From Acorus gramineus (Eukaryota; Streptophyta; Magnoliopsida; Acorales; Acoraceae), in contig CM060851.1 in NCBI GenBank assembly GCA_030737835.1, forward strand, positions 11,026,154 through 11,090,153: 64,000 nt of DNA. The letters run 5' to 3'. The notes under the pieces are model-generated. The model was not told where the DNA came from and did not search any database. It saw only the letters and a list, made by a program, of their open reading frames with translations. Below, piece by piece: positions 54,226 to 64,000 of the stretch. The position numbers and the translations under genes were made by a program. Within the stretch, counting starts at the first letter, position 1. The number at the start of each line of letters is the position of its first letter.

Positions 54226-56001
54226 TTGAGTTGTTGATATCATTGTTGTGGCTTGATAATGTGTTGTGGAGGATAAGGATTATCTGGTTGTGGTCAATAT
54301 TGTCTGTGATGCATGGGTTGTGCCGTTCACTGAGCGTGTGGCTCACCCCTCGCATAATATTTTTCTACAGTGTCATCTGAGTCGGATCTGGAGGAGGAGC
54401 TCCCCGAGGGATTTCATCAGTAGCGGAGTAGCGCCACGTCCCGCGAGTTGCAGAGGCTATCAGCATCCCTTGTGCCAGTATGTTTTATTTTCCGTGCTTG
54501 GGCACGCGTTTGGTTGTATTTGGATGTCTTTGTATGTATATTGGCTCTCACAGGACATGTGATTATGTATGGAGTCTGTAATGTGTTTTGATTACAGATT
54601 CAGTCTTTAGTTATCTGCATTTGGTGTATATATATCATGTCAGCCCTGCTTTTGTCGTCTGAGTGTCTTTCTGGTTGTTTATGTATGATATATATATTGA
54701 CCTCCTGTGTAGATTCTGATATTATATATACACTTGCCGCGTCTCGGGGACGCCCGGGGCGTGACATCTAGTCCCAATAATATTATATGTAATGATTGTA
54801 TGATTGGTATAATTATTAGTATAGTTGGTAGATATTATAGGGGAGGGCCTTGCAAGGACAGCGGTGAGACCCGGGTTAGGGTACTCCGTGTTCCTTGTTT
54901 GGTTGTCGGGGTATCCTATAACGGGAACTCACGCCGCCCTTCCGAGTTTCTTTCCCCCAATGATATTCCAGCCTTACTGATTTTTGTACATGTTCCCGCA
55001 TCTTGATGATGCACCTGGTTGAATTCAGAGGAATTCATGACATTTGAGTTGTAATGATATGTAGTTGGCGGATCCGAGTGGATCATATGCGTATGGATAG
55101 GCTGTTCTGTTCCCTGCGTTGGATTCGGTAGAGGCTACCCCAGCGTTAGACAGGGCCTTCCTGACAGAGGGCTCCCATTAGTAGGCACCTCCTGATTTGG
55201 TTTCGGACTGTGCTGAATGTGGGAGTAGACCAGGCGGCCTACGGAGTGGAGGGAGAGACTATCGGTGGACCAAGGGTGACCAACAGCCTAGTCAGTCCCA
55301 AAATCCTATGTCACCCGTTGAGGGTGAGGGTGAGGGTGTAGTGGGTTGGCGATGAGCGACCTACTGGATTTGTGAATAGATGATTATCAGTCCCAAAATC
55401 CTATGTCACCCATGGATGGGTGAGGGTGAGGGTGTGGTGGTTCGGCGAAGTACGAACCACTGGTTTATGTTGTTATGTATTGATGGCTGGATAAAATAAT
55501 GGAATATTGGTAAATATTGTCTGTGATGCGTGGGTTGTGCTGTTCACTGAGCGTGTGGCTCACCCCTCGCACATGTTTTTCCCCAGTGGTCACTGAGCCT
55601 GAGCTGGAGCCGGAGCAGCAGTTGGAGCTTTCCGAGGGATTTCTTCAGTAGCGGAGCAGCGCTACGTCCGCGAGTACCAGAGGCTGTCAGCATCCCTTTC
55701 CTTGGCTGTATGTATTTTATTTCCGTGCTTGGCACGTGTTGGTATATGTTCAGTTGTATATTGTGTATATTGGCTCTCACAGGACGTATGATTGTGTATC
55801 GAGTCTGTAGAATGTTTATTCACAGATTCAGTCTTTTGCTTCCGCATTTGGTGTATATATCATGTCAGCCTTTTGTTGCATGTGTGTCATTCTAGTTGTC
55901 TGTGTATGATATATATATTATTGATCTCCTGTGTTGGCTTCTGATATGATATATACACTTGCCGCGTCCCTGGGTTGGCCGCCCTGGGGCGTGACAAAAG
56001 T

Positions 56002-56014
56002 TGGTATCAGAGCC
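56002..56014 (+). other. Primer-binding site of E1
   Basis: TGGTATCAGAGCC, complementary to the 3' end of initiator tRNA-Met, lies five bases after the 5' LTR end (GCGTGACA at 55996). It is the site where minus-strand DNA synthesis would start, and the only such site retained by this family in the window. Confidence 0.9.
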
Positions 56015-56114
56015 TGGTCCTGTCAGAGCCAATGGTCTTCTTTCGTAGAGATGAGTCCTAGGATTTTGATGTGAGTATTCTGATCCTAGTGTCTGGTTTT
56101 CTTAGGGTGCTGAT

Positions 56115-57626
56115 ATGCCTCCTCGCAGAGGACGGCGCGGACGAGGTCCCTCTCGGTCTTTGGAGGTTTCCGGACCTACCAGAGACGAGGATGCTACCGG
56201 AGAGCCCTTGACGCAGGAGCCTCCTGCTTGGGAGCGTGCTTTCGCTCGGTTGGCTGATTTGGTGGAGACACAGACGCGGATGTTGGCAGAGCAGGCTAGG
56301 GAGATTCAGGAGCTGAGGGTGACCCGCGAGGCAGTTCCGCCGGTCCCCTTGGTGGCAGATCCGCCTGTGGTACCCGATGTACCCCCAGTTCCTGTGGCAG
56401 TTCCGGCAGTGAGAGTTGAGGATCCCCTGCAGAGGGAGGAGGAGCTAGAGGCGGCAGCGCGAGTGCAGCAGAGCGGCCTCAACGCCTTTCTAAAGCTCCA
56501 TCCTCCCGAGTTTCATGGGCAGTCGGCAGATCCTCTTGCGCCAGAGCGTTGGTTGAGGGAGGTGGACACCATTTTCGCGGCCATGCTTTGCACCGATCGC
56601 CAGCGAGTCGCCCTGGCCACCTTCATGCTGAAGGGTGACGCCGCTGATTGGTGGGCTACCCGAGTGGTGGACATTCCAGAGGGAGTGGAGCAGCTTTCTT
56701 GGGCGGGTTTCCGGAGGCATTTTCTGGACGAGTATTTTCCGTTCTCGACGCGACAGCTAGTGGAGCGGGAGTTCGAGCAGCTGACGCAGGGCTCCATGTC
56801 GGTTGCTGACTACTCTGCGCGCTTTACGAGTCTGTCCAGATTTGCTCCAGCCTTGGTGATGGACGAGGTCACGAGGTGCCGGCGATTCGAGCTGGGTCTC
56901 AGCAGCGCTATCCGGGTGCACGTCACTGCCCACGCTTTCACGAGGTACTCCGACGTAGTGTCTCGGGCGAAGACCGTCGAGAGAGACCTCGGGATTCAAG
57001 TGCGGGCTCCGACCCCTTCTTCAGATCAGGGTCCTTCCGGGAGTCGGGACCAGGGGCAGCGCAAGAGGAAGAGGCCCCGCTTCGAGCAGTCAGCGGCTGC
57101 CTCTCCTCCAGCAGATGCGGTGCCAGTATGGGATCCGGCGCCCATTGCAGCAGTGCCCATCCAGTCCTGGCAACCGGAGAGGCGGCGCTGTTTTCATTGT
57201 CAGCGCATCGGGCATATCAGATACAATTGCCCCGATGCTGATCGACCCCGAGTGCCACCTCAGCAGCCGCCGTTCTTGCAGCAGCAGCTTCCGCGCCAGC
57301 AGCAGCCAGTGCAGCCGGCGAGGCGTGCCCCTGCTCCTCAGCCGCGGTTGGTTCAAGGCAGAGTTGCAGCGCTTACGGCCGAGGAGGCGCAGCCTTCGGG
57401 TGTCATGGTTCGAGGTATCATCTTGTATTCCCAGCTCTCTAGTATAAGGATAGGTGTGTGTGTAATTGGTGGTTATTATGCAAGTGTGTGGGGTATCTGG
57501 ATGAGTGAGTGTCAAGAGCGGTTGTTTGGGTTAAGGAAGCCGGGTTTTAGCCGTCCTGGCAGTGAGTTCCCATCAGTAGGTACCGCCGATGCAGTCGGAG
57601 GGGTACTGAATTTGGGAGTATGCTAG
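56115..57626 (+). CDS. gag: gag polyprotein of E1 (Ty3/gypsy type)
   Basis: 503 codons from ATG at 56115. It forms the particle that packages element RNA. Residues 1-20 are basic (MPPRRGRRGRGPSRS); about 50-80 is a likely coiled coil (LADLVETQTRMLAEQAREIQ). The capsid region at about 135-300 has the retrotransposon-gag motifs PPEFHGQSADPLAPERWLRE, KGDAADWWATRV, FLDEYFP and GSMSVADYSARFTSLSRFAP. A CCHC zinc knuckle (Cys359, Cys362, His367, Cys372) and a Gln-rich linker follow. After GVMVRG (about residue 432), where protease would begin in a full element, the frame continues for about 70 unrelated residues to a stop. No stop or frameshift lies in the gag part. Protease and other enzymes would have to come from elsewhere. 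Confidence 0.88.
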   Translation: MPPRRGRRGRGPSRSLEVSGPTRDEDATGEPLTQEPPAWERAFARLADLVETQTRMLAEQAREIQELRVTREAVPPVPLVADPPVVPDVPPVPVAVPAVRVEDPLQREEELEAAARVQQSGLNAFLKLHPPEFHGQSADPLAPERWLREVDTIFAAMLCTDRQRVALATFMLKGDAADWWATRVVDIPEGVEQLSWAGFRRHFLDEYFPFSTRQLVEREFEQLTQGSMSVADYSARFTSLSRFAPALVMDEVTRCRRFELGLSSAIRVHVTAHAFTRYSDVVSRAKTVERDLGIQVRAPTPSSDQGPSGSRDQGQRKRKRPRFEQSAAASPPADAVPVWDPAPIAAVPIQSWQPERRRCFHCQRIGHIRYNCPDADRPRVPPQQPPFLQQQLPRQQQPVQPARRAPAPQPRLVQGRVAALTAEEAQPSGVMVRGIILYSQLSSIRIGVCVIGGYYASVWGIWMSECQERLFGLRKPGFSRPGSEFPSVGTADAVGGVLNLGVC

Positions 57627-58150
57627 GTAGGGGCTACCCGGTAAGAGATTATTGAATGGTGTCGCGAGCGTGGAATCGCTCTCCCCTTAGTTGGATCCGC
57701 GTAGTACAGCCCCGGCGTTAGACAGGCTCCCGGTCAGAGGACCAGGCGAGCTACGGAGCGGGGAGAGGCTACCGGTGGACCAGGGGTAGAGAGCAGTCTA
57801 AGTCTCTCCCAAAGTCCCAAAATGTCTCCTTTCGGGAGTGAGGGTGTGGATGAGGCGAAGGCGGGTCGCTCGTAACCCAATTTCTGTTGGACCGTTCCCA
57901 ATGATGTTGGGTCCGGTCTTGCAAAGGATGTTGAATGACATCGTTGGGTGATCATCTAGATATAGATGATCCGGAGGAGTTAGTGGTGTTCTTTTAAATG
58001 ATGTCTTCTTCCAGTGTTCCTTTCTGGATTAAGGGGCCTTGTGAGGTCGGCGTTGGAACCCGGGCTAGGGTACTTCGTGTTCCTTGTTTGGTTGTCGGGG
58101 TATCCTATATCGGGATTCCATGGTGCCCTCCCGAGGTTTCTTTTCCCAGG
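57540..58150 (+). repeat. LTR-like modules inside the E1 internal region
   Basis: 57550-57860 resembles the LTR block seen at 53695-53880 (CCCATCAGTAGG, GGCGTTAGACAGGC, GAGAGGCTACCGGTGGACCA, then TCCCAAAATGTC). 58020-58145 resembles the LTR block at 53430-53545 (AAGGGGCCTTGTGAGG, TACTTCGTGTTCCTTGTTTG, CGAGGTTTC). In the LTR the second block comes before the first; here the order is reversed. Similarity is moderate. The same pair occurs in A (7800-8400), B (42780-42900) and E2 (50215-50740), so the capture is ancestral. Confidence 0.7.
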
Positions 58151-58239
58151 TAAGGGATGCCATGGAAGCATCAGATAGATGAGAGATCAAGTGCGAGTTT
58201 GGTTAGAGGTTAAGGCCTTTTGGGCTGAGTGGTTTCTGG

Positions 58240-58791
58240 TAAAGGCATATCTGTGGACCCGGGTAAGACGTTTGCTATGTCGAATTGGCGTAGGCCGTCG
58301 AACCCCGCAAGGATTCGGAGCTTCCCGAGTTGGAGGGTTATTGTAGGAAGCTTGACGAGGGACTCTCGAAGATAGCTGTTCCTCTTAACCGCCTTACTCG
58401 GAAGGATGTCCGGTTCGAGTGGTCCCCTTCTTGCGAGGAGAGCTTCCTGGAGTTTATCGGAGGCTCACCTCAGCGCCAATTCTTACCTCTCCGTCTTGGA
58501 GTGGTGGGTTCGCAGTTGGGTAAAGGTGTGTCCGCGATCCTGCCACGTCATCCCGTTCGAGCCGCTCGTCTCTGAGCCGGACAGTCATTCGTGGAGCAGT
58601 CGATTGAGATCATGGACCGCCGCGTGAGGAGGCTTTGCACCAAGACCGTCCAGTTGGTCGAGGTGCGATGGCAGCACCGTTCCGGTGTTAAGGACACTTA
58701 GGAGCTCAAGGGATGCCAGGTGTGACGCGTCTTTTCCCCTCCTAGATGTTTTTGCATATTTTGAGGACAAAATTTCCTAAGGGGGGAAGAA
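58240..58791 (+). pseudogene. pol scraps and polypurine tract of E1
   Basis: 58255-58535 carries the RT end (VDPG...; GYCRKLDEGLSKIAVPLNRL; RKDVRFEWSPSCEESFLEF) with a one-base loss near 58457 that breaks the frame after FLEF. 58600-58740 carries the integrase C-terminal block (GACCGCCGCGTGAGGAGGCT; a TAG replaces Trp at 58699). 58777-58791 is CTAAGGGGGGAAGAA, the polypurine tract for plus-strand priming. Confidence 0.78.
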
Positions 58792-61700
58792 TGTTATATT
58801 TGTGTCACTTTTAACCTGCTGGTAACCGTTGGAGCGTCCTGGCAGTTTTTAAAATTTTTAGGGTTTTCGATCGGAACCGCTAATTTTGGACTGTTAGCTA
58901 TCGTCTGAGCTAGAGGACTCCGATTGGAAATCTAACTGCATATTTGGTGTCCTGGCGCCATTTTAGACCTCTCATGAAAATTTCATCGAATTCTGGCATC
59001 GTTTGCAAAAATTTCGCAGTTCCGGGGCGTATCCGGGTTTTTAAGTCGCGCTCTACTTAAAAGGAATCAAAAAATATCTAAACACTATTCATTGTCTTCC
59101 TCGTCGAGATCTCTCTCTCTCCCTCTCCGTTTTTCTTCCTTTCAAGCCCCCTAGACCCCTCAAAATCGAAAACCCAAAGCACGGGAAGTGTAGATCGGGT
59201 CCCGATCTACACTCCGGTGTCTTCAAAACCCGATTCCGACGATCCTAGCCTCCCCGACCTCCCCTCTCTCTCCTCTGTTTCGAGCCAAATCGAGGGCCGT
59301 GATAGATCGGGGCGTGAGAAGGCCTTTGGGAAAGGTTTCGGCGCGCGGAGAGCACCCGGTCACCCCTTCCTCCCCCTCGGTAAGCTTCTTTTCCTCTTTT
59401 TTCTTGCTTAGATGATTGCTAGGGGGGGGTTTTGTGTTTGGGGGTGGTCAGCGGCAGTGGGGGTCGTCGGAGGGTGGTTGGAGGTGGTCGGAGGTGGTCG
59501 GAGGTCGTGGGAGGGGCGGTGGTGGCGCTCGAGCAGTGGCTGGGCTGTCCCGGGCAGCAGGCAGCAGCGGCAGCGGCCCAGGCAGCGCGCGGGCTGGGCG
59601 CGTGCGGGGATGCGCGCGTGCGCGCGCGGGCGTGCGCGGGTCTGGCGCGAGGTGCTGGTCGTGCTGGGCGCGCGGGACGGGCTGGCAGCGAGCGCAGGGG
59701 GCCGGCTGGGCGCGCGAGCGTGCGCGCGCGGGCGTGCGCTCGGAGGTGCGTGCGAGGTGCGGCGAGGCGGCGGAGGTGCGCGCGGGGTGCGCGCGGCGAG
59801 GAGGCGTGCGCGAGGCGTGCGCGGGGCGCGGCAAGGCAGGGAGGGTGTGCGCGGGGGCGAGGCGCCGCGCGCGGGGGCGTGCGGGGTGCTCGCGGGCCAG
59901 CGCACGGCGTGCGGGGCGCGTGCGGGCTGCCGCGGCTGGGCTCGGTGGACGCGCGGAGCCCCGGGCGGTGCGCGGAGTGCGCGGGCTGAGGCGCGGCGAT
60001 GTGTCCGGGCGGTCGGGTGGCCGTGCGGGTGGTTGCCAGAGTGCTCGGGCTAGCGTGCGTGCGGGTCGTATGCACGTTTGCCCGAGTGTTGGGAGTTTAA
60101 TTGTGGGTTTATGTATTTAATAATATTTGTGGATTTATACTTACCAAATAATACCCTGTCTTGCAGATCTCGACGGGCGGTCGCGCGACGACCCCGATAC
60201 TGGTGAGTGGGACAATCCAACCCAGTAGAGAGGTGTTATACGCACTTGGGCGTATACCGACCTCTCCTGGGGCGACATGGATAAATATTACCTGCAATAA
60301 TATGTAATCCATGCTTGTGTGAATTATGTGTAGAATGCATGCTACCCTAGTCCTTGCATGTTAGGGACTTGCACCCATAGGATATGCGTATGAGCCATGC
60401 AGCATGTCCCCTGGTTTTCATGCTAGGAAACCCCGACCTATGCATGCGTCCTACTAGTTTATTCATTAAATTAAATGCTGGTATCTGTTAGATCACATGC
60501 CTTAGGATAATATTATAGGGAGGAGCCTTGCGAGGTCAACGCTGAGACCCATGTTAGGGTACTCCGTGTTCCTTGTTTGGTTGTCGGGATGTCCTGTATC
60601 GGGACCTCAGGCTGCCCTCCCAAGGTTCTAGTCCCAATAATATTATATGTAATGATTGTATGATTGGTATAATTAGTATAGTTGGTAGATATTATAGGGG
60701 AGGGGCCTTGCAAGGACAGCGGTGAGACCCGGGTTAGGGTACTCCGTGTTCCTTGTTTGGTTGTCGGGGTATCCTATAACGGGAACTCACGCCGCCCTTC
60801 CGAGTTTCTTTCCCCCAATGATATTCCAGCCTTACTAATTTTTGTACATGTTCCCGCATCTTGATGATGCACCTGGTTGAATTCAGAGGAATTCATGACA
60901 TTTGAGTTGTAATGATATGTAGTTGGCGGATCCGAGTGGATCATATGCGTATGGATAGGCTGTTCTGTTCCCTGCGTTGGATTCGGTAGAGGCTACCCCC
61001 AGCGTTAGACAGGGCCTTCCTGACAGAGGGCTCCCATTAGTAGGCACCTCCTGATTTGGTTTCGGACTGTGCTGAATGTGGGAGTAGACCAGGCGGCCTA
61101 CGGAGTGGAGGGAGAGACTATCGGTGGACCAAGGGTGACCAACAGCCTAGTCAGTCCCAAAATCCTATGTCACCCGTTGAGGGTGAGGGTGAGGGTGTAG
61201 TGGGTTGGCGATGAGCGACCTACTGGATTTGTGAATAGATGATTATCAGTCCCAAAATCCTATGTCACCCATGGATGGGTGAGGGTGAGGGTGTGGTGGT
61301 TCGGCGAAGTACGAACCACTGGTTTATGTTGTTATGTATTGATGGCTGGATAAAATAATGGAATATTGGTAAATATTGTCTGTGATGCGTGGGTTGTGCT
61401 GTTCACTGAGCGTGTGGCTCACCCCTCGCACATGTTTTTCCCCAGTGGTCACTGAGCCTGAGCTGGAGCCGGAGCAGCAGTTGGAGCTTTCCGAGGGATT
61501 TCTTCAGTAGCGGAGCAGCGCTACGTCCGCGAGTACCAGAGGCTGTCAGCATCCCTTTCCTTGGCTGTATGTATTTTATTTCCGTGCTTGGCACGTGTTG
61601 GTATATGTTCAGTTGTATATTGTGTATATTGGCTCTCACAGGACGTATGATTGTGCATCGAGTCTGTAGAATGTTTATTCACAGATTCAGTCTTTTGCTT

Positions 61701-61857
61701 CCGCATTTGGTGTATATATCATGTCAGCCCCTTTTGTTGCATGTGTGTCATTCTAGTTGTCTGTGTATGATATATATATTATTGACCTCCTGTGTAGGCT
61801 TCTGATATGATATATACACTTGCCGCGTCCCTGGGTTGGCCGCCCTGGGGCGTGACA
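58792..61857 (+). repeat. 3' LTR of E1 (3066 bp)
   Basis: Starts TGTTATATTTGTGTCAC and ends GGCGTGACA. Parts: conserved 5' block with GATCGGGTCCCGATC (59194); GC-rich segment 59560-60060; TTGCAGATCTCGACGGGCGG (about 60160); TAACGGGAACTCAC block near 60777; two G-rich modules (61180-61320); terminal CCGCCCTGGGGCGTGACA. The first 20 bases of the element and its last bases share a GTGTCAC/GTGACA motif in inverse orientation. It abuts FAR1-like coding sequence at 61858. Confidence 0.88.
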
Positions 61858-63479
61858 AATGCTATTGTGACTGACCAATGCAAAGCGATACAAGGGGCCA
61901 TTTCACAAGTTTTTCCTCATTCCCGCCACAGATTGTGCCTGTGACATATCATGAAAAAAATACATAAGAAACTAGGTAGATATCATCGTTGTTTCAGTAA
62001 ATATTACATTTTATCATATCCTGTTACATTTCTTTAACATGTAAAATCTAGTTACATGTTTGTATTACAGCATGACTCTTTTGTTAGTTAGTTAAAGTTT
62101 TTCTTTGAATGATGCATATAATTTTATTTCTTCTGTCGTCATGTAGTCAGAAGAGCTATGATATTATCAAGAAACGCTTGAAGGGGATAATATATGAGTC
62201 TTTAACAGCTGATGTGTTTGACAAGCAATGGTTGGAGATGATTTCGGAACATGGACTGAGCAACAATGTATGGCTTTCATGTCTATTCAATGATCGAACA
62301 AGGTGGGCGCCGGTTTATGTCAAAGAAACTTTTTGGGCTGGTATGTCAACCACTCAAAGAAGTGAAAACATGAATGCTTTCTTTGATGATTATGTAAACT
62401 CTAAAACGACTTTGAAGCAATTTGTGAAAAAAAATGATAATGCATTGAGAAGCAAGGTTGAGAAGGAGGAAAAGGCTGATTTTCATTCCATTAATTCAAG
62501 CATTCCATTGCTTACTGATTTTTCATTTGAGAAGCAATTTCAGGAGGCATATACACACGATATGTTTAAAAAATTTCAGAACGAAGTTAAAGGATTGATT
62601 TTCTGCAATTTGGTTGATGTAACAGAAGTAGGTGTGTGAGAGCTTTCATTGTTACTGATGTTTCAAATGGAAAAGATGGAGCAAATAGGAAAACAACTTA
62701 TATTGTGCAATTTGATGAATTAAAGCAGGAGTTTAAATGTGTTTGTTGTCTTTTTTTATTTCTCTGCTATCATATGTAGACATTGTATTAAAGTATTGAT
62801 ACATACCTATACGATGGTAGTTTCTTCACATTACATTCTGGATCATTGGCAGAAGGGCATAAAACTAAAACTTAATTTCGTGAAGAACTATTATGTGGAT
62901 AACATGTCGAATGAGCAAATGTTGAGGCATCATGAATTATATTCCAAATTTGCAGTTGTTGCTGCGGCTGCAATTGCATCTGATGAGAAATTTAAATTTT
63001 GTTTACAATACATGGATTCTTTGCATGATGCGCTGATGAACTTTACAGCTGGGAATGCTAATTGCAGTTCTGCATGTGAAGAAACATTTCCAGATGTAAG
63101 TGTGCACTTCCCTAAGAAGGTTCAAAATAAAGGGCAACCACCGTAAAAAAGGAAGGCAGCCAAGGTTTACAAACCAAAGTCCAAGCACGCAAAGAATTAT
63201 GAAAGTAATGTGCAGAATGTTGCAGAAGTGATTTAGATCTGGTCCAATATGATTTAGACCTGCATGAATTTTTGTTTGAAATTGTGTTAGAATGTCATTA
63301 TAATGTGATGAACACATTGTTTTACTGTGTTACGTTCGAGTCTTTGATGTAATTTGTTTTTATGAAATGTAATAGTGTTTGAGAGGTTTTTAATAATTAA
63401 TATGTTTTGTGTTACATTACAGATGTGTGGTGTGTGTGACATTTTGAGATATGTGTATTGTAACACATTAAATTCATGA

Positions 63480-63608
63480 TGTGTGTATTGTGTTACATTC
63501 AAGTTGTATGCATTACTGAGTGATATATGTAAATGTAACATTGATGTGTGTATTGTGTTACATTCAAGTTAGAAGGATTACTCAGTGATTTATGTAAATG
63601 TAACATTA
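63480..63608 (+). repeat. 64-bp tandem duplication downstream of the FAR1-like gene
   Basis: TGTGTGTATTGTGTTACATT...GTAAATGTAACATT occurs twice in succession (about 63480-63543 and 63544-63607), the copies differing at about five positions. Each copy holds one TGTTACATT and one inverted AATGTAACA. 63609-63900 is AT-rich with further single copies of the motif and a repeated CATACA(G/A)AACTGACAAAAAAC; no gene is seen there. Confidence 0.8.
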
Positions 63609-63916
63609 CTGAGTGATTGTTAAATTTTTAAAAAATTAATTACACTTCTGTTAATGTAACACAAAAAGTTACTGTTACATATATGTTTTTACACCTTATT
63701 GAAAATCTGAACAAATTAATAATAAATCTAATTATATAGCAAATCAAATCTGGTTTCAATATCCGCACTTCATATATAAAAAATCATTTGTATCACTAGT
63801 TACATTCTTCATACAGAACTGACAAAAAACTATCACTTGTTTGTTCTTCATACAAAACTGACAAAAAACATAAAAAGACCAATCCTCAAGTTGCATTGTG
63901 AATAATTTGTGGTCCT

Positions 63917-63999
63917 CTTATGTGTATGTCCGCTTCTTGTCGTTGATGAATTTCTTTACGAGATCTGCTCTTATAGATATGCACATTTGTGGAGTCATG
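63917..63999 (-). other. Coding-like end of an unidentified minus-strand gene
   Basis: The minus frame entering from the window edge reads MTPQMCISIRADLVKKFIND and a few more residues to TAA at 63917-63919. It looks like the C-terminus of a protein, but 27 residues are too few to name it. Most of the gene would lie to the right of the window. Confidence 0.25.
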
Positions 64000-64000
64000 T

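Larger units (their letters stand above)
49794..54766 (+). mobile_element. Element E2: family member nested in the 5' LTR of E1
   Basis: The TSD TCTAG lies at 49789-49793 and 54767-54771; removing the insert restores the E1 LTR (compare 60622-60640). The 5' LTR is only its first 413 bp (49794-50206), ending at GGGAAGTGTAGATCG and fused to internal sequence (TTCTCCCCTTCGTTGG). The internal part (50207-51394) has LTR-like modules and both pol scraps but no gag or primer-binding site. The 3' LTR is 51395-54766 (3372 bp). Because E1 is itself young, this insertion must be younger still, so either a defective genome was mobilised or the deletion followed very quickly. Confidence 0.88.
47826..61857 (+). 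mobile_element. Element E1: complete large-LTR element with gag only
   Basis: The 5' LTR is 47826-55996 (net 3193 bp after removing E2), internal 55997-58791, and 3' LTR 58792-61857 (3066 bp). Primer-binding site TGGTATCAGAGCC at 56002-56014; polypurine tract CTAAGGGGGGAAGAA at 58777-58791. Internal content is an open gag, LTR-like modules, an RT end and an integrase end. Protease, RT core, RNase H and integrase core are absent. The two LTRs look about 98% identical outside the GC-rich segment, so it is young. The right flank is FAR1-like coding sequence; the left flank is a polypurine tract rather than target DNA, so no TSD can be given. In layout it resembles the TR-GAG class, with far longer LTRs. 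Confidence 0.88.
37241..63240 (+). pseudogene. FAR1/FHY3-related (FRS) gene, split by two insertions
   Basis: FAR1-related proteins are plant transcription factors derived from a Mutator-like transposase. Segment 1, 37241-37945, starts after an acceptor (CTATTGCAG): FAR1 N-terminal domain (IGMSFHSENEVMKFYKKFA), NGKSLIKSGCGARINVS, DHNHLLSP and FWA. Segment 2, 45848-45990, continues in frame: DAMSRALYESFSDVISFDST, NKYDMPFAPFVGVNHHGQ. Segment 3 starts at 61858: NAIVTDQCKAIQGAIS, an intron at about 61976-62146, then TFWAGMSTTQRSENMNAFFD and SKTTLKQFV to 62639, and a SWIM-like Cys/His region with SSHYILDHWQKGIK to about 63240. Lesions: TAA 37303-37305, a frameshift near 37465, TAG 37799-37801, TGA 61942-61944 (Trp position), and about 100 bp of transposase-core sequence missing between segments 2 and 3. 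Confidence 0.88.

Noticed and set aside
56002-56014. TGGTATCAGAGCC as part of a tRNA gene (also 19806-19820 and 27221-27233).
   Set aside because: Only the primer-binding complement is present next to an LTR; there is no cloverleaf.

Overview
The window is nuclear DNA of a flowering plant. The evidence is a nine-exon phosphoinositide-specific phospholipase C gene of plant architecture (EF-hand-like N-terminus, X, Y and C2 parts), a FAR1/FHY3-related gene, a SHAQKYF-class MYB, plant L1-type LINEs with a C-terminal RNase H, and Ty1/copia and Ty3/gypsy elements whose primer-binding sites match initiator tRNA-Met. The species cannot be read from the sequence. About four fifths of the window is mobile DNA, much of it nested with readable target-site duplications (TSDs).

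Layout. 1-1166: LINE fragment (+). 1330-1899: MYB-like pseudogene (-) with one nonsense codon. 1966-13290: an old AT-rich unit with ~400-470 bp inverted arms and an internal 265-bp tandem duplication. That duplication was split by a 5'-truncated LINE (16-bp TSD), which itself took in an LTR element (3873-9815), a 464-bp insert and a ~1 kb MITE-like element carrying a smaller one. 13823-16918: a second minus-strand LINE with RT, zf-RVT and RNase H relics. 17535-20000: a short non-autonomous LTR element (180-bp LTRs, TSD TATGC) just downstream of the PLC stop codon. 20213-31433: the PLC gene (-), with a decayed copia element (22574-27468) in intron 6. 31389-34327: three tandem copies of the PLC 5' region including its first codons. 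34328-37240: AT-rich intergenic DNA.

37241-63240 is a FAR1-related pseudogene (+) stretched over 26 kb. A solo LTR (37946-45842, TSD GGGCT) and, inside it, element B (38871-45786, TSD GTGAC) split it once. A complex of the same family (45991-61857) splits it again. That complex holds a truncated minus-strand LTR, a complete plus-strand element E1 (47826-61857) and element E2 (49794-54766, TSD TCTAG) nested in E1's 5' LTR.

Elements A, B, E1 and E2 form one large-LTR Ty3/gypsy family with LTRs of about 3.1-3.4 kb. Each keeps at most a gag ORF plus two small pol scraps (end of RT, end of integrase), so the family looks non-autonomous and depends on another element for enzymes. Only E1 retains its primer-binding site and an open gag.

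The one gene that looks able to make a full host protein is PLC, and its surroundings are being reshaped by repeats: an intronic copia, an LTR element in the likely 3' UTR and a triplicated 5' region. No exciting new gene system was recognised. The strongest leads are the PLC 5' triplication, the gag-only large-LTR family with its G-rich LTR arrays, the long-inverted-arm unit, and the TGTTACA motif clusters around the FAR1-like gene.
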